Below are positions 1-11,755 of a stretch of 64,000 nucleotides of DNA, one piece after another. This DNA is from Galdieria partita (taxonomy: Eukaryota; Rhodophyta; Bangiophyceae; Galdieriales; Galdieriaceae): positions 142,621-206,620 of the forward strand of contig BQMJ01000048.1 of assembly GCA_025991245.1 (NCBI GenBank), written 5' to 3'. The notes beneath the pieces were generated by a model that saw only the letters and a program-made list of their open reading frames with translations, ran no database searches and was not told the origin of the DNA. Every line of letters begins with the position of its first letter. Positions within the stretch are counted from its first letter, which is position 1. The position numbers and the translations under genes are program-made.

Positions 1-915
1 AAATTGGATCGGGCTATCGTCAATCTTCAAGAACTTTGACAAATGTTCGATAATATCGTATTATCTCAAAGACAGACAGCTTGGCACGAGATACTGATAG
101 AAACGTAAAAAATACAATTTTAAAGTCTACCTTGAGGAGCCATTTCATAACTATAACTTCGACAAGACTGCTTGTGCAAGCAAAGATAGTTTTCTCTTTA
201 GGTTTCTGTTGCACTATAAGATTGAATGAAATATAGGGTATGGTTAGCTAGATCAGCTTTCAACTCTCTTCAGAGTACCAGAAATCAACTTGTCAGCGTT
301 TTACAGCAAAAGTTATCAAAACTCTCAACTGAAAGCAACAGCTTGTCCAATATAACCACAGGTTCTCCACAATATAGTGTTTTCCAAAAAAGGAGATTTT
401 CATAAGCTTTCTACTTTCTAGTACAATTTTCAGAGTAGAAACGGGTGTATGTCCATTCTGAGGCTATAAGCATTCACAGTTTGCTTTGAAGAGCTTGCAG
501 TACAGAGAACGTTTCTTTAGACACCAAATCAACCTTTATAAGAATGTTACATATCGCATCATACTATTCAATAGTATTAGTATCTGAAGGACTGCAATTC
601 TCCTTTAGTCCTGACTGTCTTTCTTGACACAGAGAAGCTACAAGCTATTATTCCCCTATATTGCCGAGTTTTAAGAAAGGAGTTGACAATGTGCAACTTT
701 TTAATACTAAGTTTTAGAGAAAATTCTTATGAATGAAAACGATTTTACGAACGGAGTCCTTTCAAGAGATATTGTAAAGACTTCCAGTCCTTGGACAACG
801 CTGCTGCAATCTTGGTGAGATTGCAAGTGGGGACTGCAACATCCAGTCCTTCTATGGTAAAGATTTTTCTTCGAGCTAATGGGTTACTGAATCTGAAACA
901 TTAAGTGAAACTTGT
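1..915. other. Left-edge spacer upstream of UFSP2
   Basis: AT-rich sequence with no exon I can tie to a protein family. It should contain the UFSP2 promoter and 5' UTR near its right end. The only possible coding element is the 59-codon frame at 226-405, listed separately. Confidence 0.5.
226..405 (+). CDS. Small ORF with presequence-like composition (doubtful)
   Basis: An ATG-initiated frame of 59 codons ends in TAA. The product is rich in Arg, Ser, Gln and Leu and has no acidic residue until the middle, which resembles a mitochondrial presequence. No family is recognised and no splice donor is obvious before the stop. It could be a small organellar protein, an upstream exon, or chance. Confidence 0.18.
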   Translation: MKYRVWLARSAFNSLQSTRNQLVSVLQQKLSKLSTESNSLSNITTGSPQYSVFQKRRFS

Positions 916-2336
916 ATGGAAAGTGACTGGTATTGTTTTTATACCCAGTTGAAGTTGCCTTGTTTATTTTCAGGTACAAGAAAAGATGGTCACTGTTCAG
1001 TTCACGATTGGCGTGGACTTTGGGAAACTTTTGAGAGTCGTATGGAGTTATTGAGTGTAGCCAATCATGACTTCAAGCTTTTATGTCATTATATGGAGTT
1101 TGAATGTCTACAACTTGCTAAGTCTGTTGGATTGTCCTCTATAGGACAACTCAATGGAATAGATATTCGTGAACTGGAAAAGTACATTGAACTGATTCCT
1201 ATTCTTTGTCGTTGTTCATTTATTTCCAGTGAGAATGTTATTCAAGGTGTTACTGTGGCATATGAGAAACAACAAGACAAATGTGAAAGGATGCCATTTT
1301 CATTGCAAGTGTGTTGTTTATTATATCCTCGAGATGGAGTGGATGTGCTTATAAAGAGTTTGAAAAATCAGCTTTGTAATCAATTCAAGTATTTGACTCT
1401 AGTACTAGAAGAGTTCCCCTTAGAATGGAAGATATTTAAGCCTACTAGTTTGTTATTTCCTGTGGCTGGTTTGTTGCCGTATAGTAACCAAAATGGAATA
1501 GAGAATCATGAAAGAATAAGAAGAAAGCATCACGAAGCATTTTATGTGGACAATTTATTTCCATATTTTCGTTTTGCTGTTGCTTTGTTTTCATGGAAGG
1601 AATCCAAGGAGGACCTAAGTATTCATACAAGACACTTATTGGATGTCCATAAAAATTTAATCAAGAAGAAGAAGTCATCTCAGAACGAAATAATACAAAG
1701 ACTAGTTAAAGGTTCATATCAATATTTTCATTATATGCAGGTTTGTATAGAGTTATTCATAGCTATTCCAACCAACTCAATTGTTTTATATACACTTAGG
1801 ACGGAATACAAGACAAAGGTTGGGGATGCGCTTATCGTTCCTTGCAAACTATTGTTTCCTGGTTTCGTTTACAAGGCTATACAAACCAAAATATTCCAAC
1901 ACATCAACAAATACAAGAATTGTTAGTGGAGATGGGTGATAAGGAGACTAGTTTCATTGATTCCAAACAGTGGATTGGAGCTACTGAAGTTTGTTATGTA
2001 CTACAACATTATTTAGGAGTTGAAAGTAAAATTTTATTTGTCTCTTCTGGAGCTCAAATCGATAACTATGCGAGACAAATCATGCAACATTTTGAGCTAG
2101 AGAGTACTCCAGTCATGATAGGGGGTGGTGTACTGGCATATACTTTGTTAGGCATTGAATATAATGAATCTACAGGAAAAGTTCAATATTTAATATTGGA
2201 TCCACATTATATGGGAGAGGATCATATGGAAGTGATTATTCACAAAAATGGATGCAGCTGGAAGGACTCGAATATATTCCACAAAGATGCGTTTTATAAT
2301 CTTTGTATGCCAATGCGACCAAAGAATGTTTTCTAA
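916..2336 (+). CDS. UFSP2: UFM1-specific cysteine protease (UFSP2 family)
   Basis: Processes the UFM1 precursor and removes UFM1 from conjugates, acting in the cytosol and at the ER. Two exons, 916-1740 and 1800-2336, are joined across a 59-nt intron (GTTTGT...CTTAG) in phase 0, giving 453 residues. The splice restores the family motif: HYMQ, then DGIQDKGWGCAYRSLQT. The catalytic Cys is residue 285 (GWGC); Asp409 and His411 lie in LILDPHY. QWIG, TPVMIGGG and the C-terminal NLCMPMRP segment are also typical of UFSP2. The N-terminal half (about 1-270) is poorly conserved, as in other UFSP2 proteins. The catalytic triad is complete, so the enzyme should be active. The gene converges on the SDR gene, with 11 nt between stops. 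The start is the first ATG of the open frame; an extra upstream exon cannot be excluded. Confidence 0.92.
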
Positions 2337-2347
2337 AGTAACTCTGC

Positions 2348-3485
2348 TCACCAAAGAGTGAAACCACCATCCGGAATGATTTCTCCACCAAACATGAAAC
2401 TTGAAGCATCACTAGCCAGAAACACTACTGGACCCTGTAAATCTTCTACTTCACCCAAGCGATTGGCTGGAGTCAGTCTAACCCAATAATCCATGATAGG
2501 TTTCAAGGCTGGGGCTTTAGGAATGTTAGAAAAGTATGTGTGTGTGTTATTTCAACACAGACTTACTATTGGTGATAGGTGTATTAATATAACCTGGAGA
2601 AATGCAGTTGACATGAACACCTCGATCAGCCCATTCAGCTCCTAAAGTTCTAGTCAACTGCACTACACCTGCTTTCGCTGCATTGTACGCTGCTTGTTTT
2701 TGTGGATGATTCACAATATGTGCTATTAAAACATAATCATCCAATGGAAATCAGAACATAGACAACAATCATACCCGACATGGATGCTGTATTGATTATT
2801 TTACCATAATGTTGTGGAAGCATCCATTTTGCTTCTGCTTGACAACAAAGAAATACTCCCTAATGATTGGATTCCAACCAAAGACCCAATTCAACAATAC
2901 TATCGCTTACTGTCAAGTCGACATCCAAAGTTTTCTTCCACTGCTCCACTGAAGCATTTTCTGAGGCATATTTTTCCTCTACCCCGCTGAATACAATTCC
3001 AGCATTGTTACAAGCAACTAGTTTTATGGGTTCCATACTGTCAAGCCTTGTTCAATCGGAAATACACTTACTGTCCAATCGGCCAAACTTGGAAGCAAAC
3101 TCTGAAATAGCGTGATTGACTTGATCTGCATTGGAAACATCCTAAAAGTAAATCAATGGATTTGATTTTGGAGATACTTTGGAATGTATATAACGAGATC
3201 CTTACAGCTGCGAACGCTATGATTTCTGTGGAGGAGAAATGGGCATTGAGCTCCTTCTCGGTATGACGAAGTGTTTCTGACTCCAAATCAAAGAGACCTA
3301 CAGCAGAAGCTCCTGCTTGAGCGAGTGCGATTGCTAGTGCCTTTCCAATTCCCTAGTTTGTGACGGATGATTCTCGTCGCCAACCGATCAAACAAGGGTA
3401 GACTCACTTGGGCTGCTCCTGTAACAAGGGCTATTTTGCCGTCCAACTTGAATCTATCCAATATATTTTTGTTATAGAGAGACAT
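2348..3485 (-). CDS. Short-chain dehydrogenase/reductase, polyol/sugar type
   Basis: Probable NADP(H)-dependent oxidoreductase of 269 residues. Seven exons on the minus strand: 3485-3408, 3352-3206, 3141-3072, 3017-2911, 2859-2775, 2722-2567, 2514-2348. All six introns are 52-64 nt with GT-AG borders and consistent phase. Family hallmarks: Rossmann motif TGAAQGIG spanning the first intron, NNAG, the catalytic Ser in INTASMS, and the YNAAK catalytic Tyr/Lys. The run ASMSAHIVN...[11 protein letters not shown], followed by SPGYINT, is very like fungal NADP-mannitol dehydrogenase / sorbose reductase and L-xylulose reductase. Galdieria grows on many sugars and polyols, so a polyol role is plausible, but the substrate is inferred. 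ATG 3485 gives the usual SDR N-terminus; the frame upstream of it has no ATG. Confidence 0.9.
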
Positions 3486-3630
3486 TTTCTTGAAGCTAGT
3501 GCAACTTGATTCCGATTGGAGAATTTTCAACCAAGCGAGAAAATCCTAAAAGTAGAGGAAAAGGTCAAATTTCTTGTCCTGTCGCATGGACAATCATTGC
3601 CAAAGATTTCCATCACTGTTGAGTGTACTT

Positions 3631-3633
<3 letters not shown>

Positions 3634-3706
<73 letters not shown>
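3634..3706. repeat. (AT)n-(AG)n compound microsatellite
   Basis: A perfect alternating AT run at 3634-3674 passes directly into a perfect AG run ending at 3706. Such tracts vary in length by replication slippage. It lies about 150 bp upstream of the SDR start codon. Confidence 0.95.
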
Positions 3707-3709
<3 letters not shown>

Positions 3710-4450
3710 GAGCGAATTAATGTTTGTCATTGAAACAATTTATAAAAAATGGTCATCTGCACAAGACCGAAACAAAAGTTCGAGGAAGCAGGTAGTCTAT
3801 AGTCTATCAGATCATACTGCAACAAATGTGTACTTTACATACCTATTTCGCTTACTTCTATTACATTATTCAAAAAACAATAATAAAAATTGCTATGACA
3901 ATGTTGGTTTATCCCTAAGGGCAAAGTTTCAGACAGTTTGAATGGCAAGCATAAATACCTTCATTGTAAGACAGTTGCTACTTAAAGTCAAATATATTTC
4001 AGTTCAAAGCTTTCTAGTTGAGAAACATTCTATTTATTTGGGACAAGGAAATCAAACCGGACTATCAGACAAATAACTTATAGGCCTCATACTCTCTCTC
4101 TTACTTTAGGAACTTTGGAGATATCCATTTCCCTCTATGATATTTTCTCAAGTATATGACCATTCTCTTTCACCTTGATGATGGTGGAATGAGAAGTAAG
4201 ATTGGAAATCGCCTCAGGTTGAGAGAAATAGCGATTGAAACCAAACAATTCTAGAATTTCCGTTGCCCCGAGTTGAAATGTCTTTCCGCATCCCAATCGA
4301 CAGAATAGTATTTGCTTCCCAAGAGAGATGATGAGATAATCACGAACCGATGATCACTCTGTCTCATCACAAGAGTCATTCTGAGGTCAACATGGGTTCG
4401 ACCTCACATAACAAATGTCGGATCGAATCTCAATCGACATATCATTTGCT

Positions 4451-4458
4451 TTAAAAAG
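4451..4458 (+). promoter_or_regulatory. TATA-like box of the Tyr-rich gene
   Basis: TTAAAAAG lies about 60 bp upstream of the ATG at 4517, a spacing that fits a TATA element with a short 5' UTR. This rests on position and composition only. Confidence 0.3.
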
Positions 4459-4516
4459 GTATCCCTTCCTCTACTTGATACTTTTATTGTTTGCATAACT
4501 TTACTATTCTGCAACT

Positions 4517-4933
4517 ATGAAGTCAGTTACTATTTGCACATTTCTTCTAATTCTAGTCATATCTGTTGCATTTGCAATTCCAGCTCCTCTGAAAGCTGCT
4601 CATGCTCCTCAACATGCTAGACAAGGCTCTCAAGCAAAAGTTGAAGCTGTAGATAAGGTTGACGCAAAGCGAGGGGACTATTATTACTATTATGAGACAC
4701 CAACCTATTACTACTACTATGAGACACCGACTTATTATTACTATGAGACACCAACCTACTATTACTATTATGAGACACCAACCTATTATTACTATTATGA
4801 GACACCGACCTATTATTACTATTATGAGACACCAACCTATTACTATTATCAAACTCCTGAATACTACTATGACTATTACGAGCGTCAACAGCAATCCTCA
4901 GCGAATCAGCAGCAAGTAGAAGCTTCCTCTTAA
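4517..4933 (+). CDS. Secreted tyrosine-rich repeat protein, probable cell-wall protein
   Basis: A 138-residue single-exon protein. Residues 1-20 form a clear signal peptide (MKSVT, a hydrophobic Leu/Ile/Val core, AFA before IPAP). A charged linker with a KR pair at 51-52 follows. Residues 55-115 are seven tandem units of the pattern YYYYYETPT (8-9 residues, last unit YYYYQTPE), then a Tyr-rich tail and a Gln/Ser-rich C-terminus. I count 38 Tyr in 138 residues. No membrane anchor follows the signal, so export is predicted. No known family is recognised. Tyr blocks beside Thr/Pro suggest an extracellular matrix or wall protein that could be cross-linked through dityrosine; this is inference, consistent with the protein-rich wall reported for Galdieria. 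Confidence 0.85.
   Translation: MKSVTICTFLLILVISVAFAIPAPLKAAHAPQHARQGSQAKVEAVDKVDAKRGDYYYYYETPTYYYYYETPTYYYYETPTYYYYYETPTYYYYYETPTYYYYYETPTYYYYQTPEYYYDYYERQQQSSANQQQVEASS
4679..4861 (+). repeat. Tandem 24-27-bp coding repeat (YYYYYETPT)
   Basis: Seven in-frame units of 24-27 bp encode the Tyr-block repeat. Units differ by synonymous TAT/TAC changes and by loss of one Tyr codon in units three and seven. Near-identical nucleotides suggest recent expansion by slippage or unequal exchange. Confidence 0.93.
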
Positions 4934-5148
4934 TTTGTTTGTTTGTTCATTGCATATGTTCAAGAAGCAAAGACTTCAGAGTTGACAACCCCTAAGTAAA
5001 TTCAATATTGCTATTTCTTTATTTGTTGTTTTTATCCAAAAGCTTCATTCTCATTAAAACTTTGGATGATCATTGCATAACCAATATAATTATATGATCG
5101 AGAAAACAGAGTCAAAATCATTGAGAAGTGCAGTCTCTGTCGAAATGA

Positions 5149-6658
5149 ATGATCCTTTCAAATAGGATGAAAGATCAAAATGTTGCGTCGAGTCTTTTGG
5201 TTATTACCTTGTCTGGCAGTAGAGAGAATAATTGGCTGGTTGACTTTCTTTGGGTGGTACATAAATATGAGCTGTGTTTAAACGGTACTTTGTTTAGTTG
5301 AAAGTTCCTCTTGGGTTTCTCAAAGTTGCTTTTTGTAGATATCGAACAGTTTGTAGCTGGAGAAATCTGTACCACTACCATTGTTACAGAGTTTTCAGAA
5401 GATAAAAGTTCTCTCATTGTGAAAGATATTTTGTTGTTTGGACACGAAAACAACGTAGAAGTTGATTTCGAAGTGGTTAAAGCCAAACAAACTGAAAACG
5501 TGTCCTCTAACAGTAATGACTCATACGCCATAACTTTTAGTAAAGGCGACAGAGTACCAGTTGGTTTTTTTGCCGAGTTGACTGGTGTCTTGGCAGCTCA
5601 TAAAGTAAATTTGGACTTTGCAGAAAGGCTTTCTGAAAGTAGTGATCCTCTAGCTTGTTATGAACTAGTTGCGAAGTTGAATACGCAGAAATCAATAGAT
5701 ACAGTTGAACCCAATTCTTCGGATTCTTTTGATTCCTTGTCGAGTATTCGCAGTCAAATCCTGACGTTGGGGAAGAAATATTCTGTGGATACGGCTATTC
5801 AACGATCAGATCTATTGCATCGAACGAAGAGACTAGTTGCTTTTGATTTAAGTTGGACTTTGATATCAAATGATGCTTTGAATATTGTTATTGAAGCAGC
5901 TGTTGCCTTATCTGAGCAGTCAGTCGCCACTTCATTACATGCACGTTTGTCGGAACTACAACGATTGCATAAGGATGGAACATTATTGGGCGATGAATAT
6001 TATTTAAAACGAGCACAACTTTTGCGAGGCTTTTCAGCTTCCATTATTATGCAAAAGATCGATGATCTGCTTTGTTTTACGGAAGGAGCACTTTCCTTGT
6101 GTCGTGCATTGTCCAAATTGGGATATAAGACAGCTATTCTATCTTCTGGTCCTCATTTCTTAGTAGAACATGTTAAGCGCAAGTTAGGAATGGTAGGTGT
6201 TGTATAATGACTTTTCATGAACAGATGATGAGCGAGAATGTTTTACTTTTCGTAGGATTTCGCATATGGAAATATTTTTGAAACCGATGATATGGGCTGT
6301 TTGACGGGAGAGATTAGTCATCCCATTGTGAATGCTAATAGAAAAGCAGACTTGTTGCAGATGTTAACTATGCAAGAGAGAATTGGTTTGGATCAAGTAA
6401 TTGCAGTAGGTGATGGTCCTGTCTCATCGGAAATGTTGTCACTTGCAGGAATGGCCATTTCTGTTGATCAGGTATGGTATTTCTTTCAATTGCTAAGGAA
6501 AACAATCTCTGAAGAGTATAATTTGGATTTAGCCGGATGCTACAGATATGGAAGTTGGAGCTCACTTATGTGGAAAGAGTCTTATGACAGTTCTCTATTT
6601 ATTAGGTATTCGAGGCCGAGACGCTTTAGAAATGTCACAAGAAAGTTTTCATTCTTAG
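5149..6658 (+). CDS. SerB-like HAD protein with two ACT domains, active site altered
   Basis: Homologue of phosphoserine phosphatase SerB (last step of serine synthesis) in the two-ACT form. Four exons: 5149-5284, 5339-6192, 6256-6471, 6533-6658, with introns of 54, 63 and 61 nt, give 443 residues. The first splice joins CLN to DIEQFVAGE, restoring the usual ACT sequence. ACT1 is about residues 14-90 and ACT2 about 120-200; the HAD domain follows. Key HAD residues are changed. Motif I, normally DxDxT, is D215-L-S217-W-T, so the general-acid Asp is Ser. The metal-binding GDGxND is GDG (382-384) followed by PVSSEM. The nucleophile Asp215, Lys360 and Asp383 remain. It therefore looks like a non-catalytic or altered-activity paralogue, perhaps an amino-acid sensor (inference). 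There is no transit peptide. It converges on the next gene, with 9 nt between stops. Confidence 0.88.
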
Positions 6659-6667
6659 AGGCATTGC

Positions 6668-7872
6668 CTATGAGTTACATTTTCTCCAAAGTAGATGAGT
6701 AACAAACCATTCATTTCCATCGTGATAACCGAATAATTCAGCACAAGCCATCCAAAATATTCTCCAATAATGAAACCATTTCAAAGCTTCTTCTGAGGAG
6801 TTTTGATAAGTTTTTTGTAAAATATTCATTACTTGTTCCTTATTGTTATCCATTCTAAGCAACCAATGTTCACTAGTTTGAGCATAATGCTTTCCATTCA
6901 TTGCCCATTGTTGAACAACTTGAAGATTTTCCTACTCAACGGTCAGATTACTTGACTGAGTTGAAGTGCTCTTACTTGAAAATATAATAATAGAGAAGCA
7001 CTGGACATTGTTCCACCACTAAAGAAATACCTTCCCATCCAATTCTGTTCTCCATCACTTTCAAAATGATAAGGAAACAATCGATGACAAAATATATGAA
7101 GAAACAATAAGCCTTGAGGTTTTAACCACTTGGCAACTTTTTCTAATAAAAGTGAATAATTTTTCATATGCTCAAACATTTCTACGGATACGATTCGATC
7201 AAATTGTTCAGGTTTCGTGTCCCACTGGCAAATGTCCGCTTTGATAACTTTTACATTCTGAAAGCCTTTTTGCTGACAAATCCTTTCAATATAATTCTGT
7301 TGAAGAGCAGAGTTACTGAGAGCAGTAATATTACATTTGGGATATTTCTCTGCTACAAACAACGCAAAGGACCCCCAACCACAACCCAAATCTAAAATAT
7401 CTTGACCACTTTCGATTCTTGCTCTTTCTAAATAAAGATTTAAAGTATACAACTCCGCCTCATCTAAACTGCAATATGAACTTGGAAAATAACAACCCGA
7501 ATATTTCAAGTGTCTTCCAAGTACCAACTGGAAGAATTCTGGAGGTAGTTCGTAGTGTTGTTCATTGGCTTTTTGGGTCAATACTGCAATAGGACAAGTT
7601 TGTATTTCTTGAATAAATTGCTAAATACTCTTCTTCAGCACAGTCAACTGGTTGAAATCGCGACTCACCTGAATATATTGATAGAAAGACTCTATGTCAT
7701 TCCTTTCAAGTTGCCTTATTCGTGATTCACAAAGTCTACGAATGGCCCATCTAATCAGCACATCTGGAACTTTTCCAGTATGAACCCAACGGAGTCCTAT
7801 AGAAAGAACTTGAGAGATTGGATCCAACCACTTGTTGGACATGGACTGATTCTTCAACGAATATTGATCCAT
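6668..7872 (-). CDS. Coclaurine N-methyltransferase-like / CFA-synthase-superfamily methyltransferase
   Basis: SAM-dependent methyltransferase of 370 residues. Three exons: 7872-7669, 7620-6976, 6931-6668, with introns of 48 and 44 nt. The SAM loop ILDLGCGWGSFAL, acidic-loop segments and SVEMFEHMKNY are visible. The C-terminal run NWMGRYFFSGGTM, GKHYAQTSEHWL and ELFGY is typical of the CNMT-like family found in plants, algae and many protists. Plant members N-methylate alkaloid precursors, but most homologues have unknown substrates. The family is related to cyclopropane-fatty-acid synthases, and the divergent neighbour contains exactly such a domain, so a lipid or amine substrate is equally possible. 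Start ATG 7872 lies 54 bp from the neighbour's ATG. Confidence 0.88.
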
Positions 7873-10707
<2,835 letters not shown>

Positions 10708-10776
10708 TATTCACCAGGCAAGCTTTCCCAACTCAAGAGAACCATGAGCTTAAACAATCTATTGTCCGAGACCACA

Positions 10777-11730
10777 CTAGAAATATGCATTATATTGGTT
10801 GTAAGATTCTGAAAAAATAGATTCCTTACCGTTTTGACTATTATTTGGATGTGGATAAAATGGAAATTTTCGTTTCCATAATTGATAAGCTTCCTTTATG
10901 TCGTTGTTTGATGTCAGCCTCAAATTATATCAAGAAACAAATGCATACCCAATGAATCGCAAAAATAACTTTCCATGTCATTAACGGATAACGAAACAAA
11001 AATATGAACAACGACAAGAGCGACCAAGCATGTCTTTTCAAATGCAGACTTGCAAACAGAATGTTGTGGTGTTGATGTTTCAGAAGAGTTGTTACTCTCA
11101 AATTTTCACTTGGAATAGAGAAATTCCAGTAGTATTCTATATCTTTCATTGGCAGAAAAGGAGATACATGAAATGCTTTTGAATGGCTCTTCATAACTAT
11201 CAATGAAGATAACGAAGCGTCACACTGAGCACTCTTAGGAACGAGTACTTCAATATGTGACTCGAACCAAGGAATATTACTGATAAGCGCCACAATTGCT
11301 TCCAAACGATTCCCGGACTCGTCAAAAACATAAAAAAAGCTCACAGGATTAAATGCTACACCAAAGTATCGAGGATGGGTCAATAACCTCACAGGTCCTT
11401 TGATCTCCTTGTGTAACTTATCGGATACTAACTTTCTCACTCTACTACTTAAATCTTCCAAAGAATGGGAATTTAAATAATCCTTACAACGGAACCAGAC
11501 CAAAGCAGGGGCCCAACAAGAGAAAAAGGGCCAACAATAGGCAAGATATGATCGTCGCAACAAGTCCAAGTCAAAATATACCATAAATAACTGATAGACA
11601 AAAAAATTCTGAGCGGGAGCTAGTCGGCTAGCACAAAAAGGCTAGTGAGACAAAAGCAAAAAGTTGGATTATGGTTGACAAACCGATGAGAAAGTTGTCC
11701 ACAGTATAGACCAAAAGGCGTGAATCCCAT
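10777..11730 (-). CDS. DUF1365 family protein, partner of the CFA synthase cluster
   Basis: A 280-residue protein of unknown biochemistry. Three exons: 11730-11684, 11627-10949, 10893-10777, with introns of 56 and 55 nt. Joining exons 1 and 2 gives LYCGQLSHRRLAPAQ then FFVYQLFMVYFDLDLL, matching the family N-terminus (LYxGxVxHRR...YRxFMLxLDLDEL). RLLTHPRYFG, FNPVSFFYVF, FHVSPF and RYPLMTWKV...AIHW are diagnostic. The final splice joins AIHW to EAYQLWKRKFPFYPHP. In bacteria, DUF1365 genes commonly sit beside FAD amine oxidase and CFA synthase genes, as here. No transit peptide is evident; a hydrophobic helix near the C-terminus suggests membrane contact. Convergent with the CFA gene (69 nt). 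Confidence 0.9.
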
Positions 11731-11755
11731 ATTCAAAAAACATAGATAGACTTTC

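Larger units (their letters stand above)
3486..4516. other. Intergenic spacer with microsatellite and promoter of the Tyr-rich gene
   Basis: About 1 kb between the divergent SDR and Tyr-rich genes, unusually long for this gene-dense arm. It holds an (AT)n(AG)n microsatellite and, close to the Tyr-rich gene, a TATA-like box. No convincing exon was found; the frames across the microsatellite are low-complexity artefacts. Confidence 0.6.

Noticed and set aside
3516-3941. A long open frame across the AT/AG microsatellite
   Set aside because: Its length comes from the simple repeat, which is open in several frames; there is no ATG context or domain, and a matching open frame exists on the other strand.
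4553-4894. Long minus-strand and alternative plus-strand frames over the Tyr-rich gene
   Set aside because: They are mirror frames of the TAT/TAC repeat; only the plus-strand frame from 4517 has a signal peptide and clean ends.
10925-11584. DUF1365 as a single exon starting at ATG 11584
   Set aside because: This would lose the conserved LYxGxxxHRR N-terminus and the EAYQLW...PFYPHP end, both recovered by splicing across 55- and 56-nt introns.
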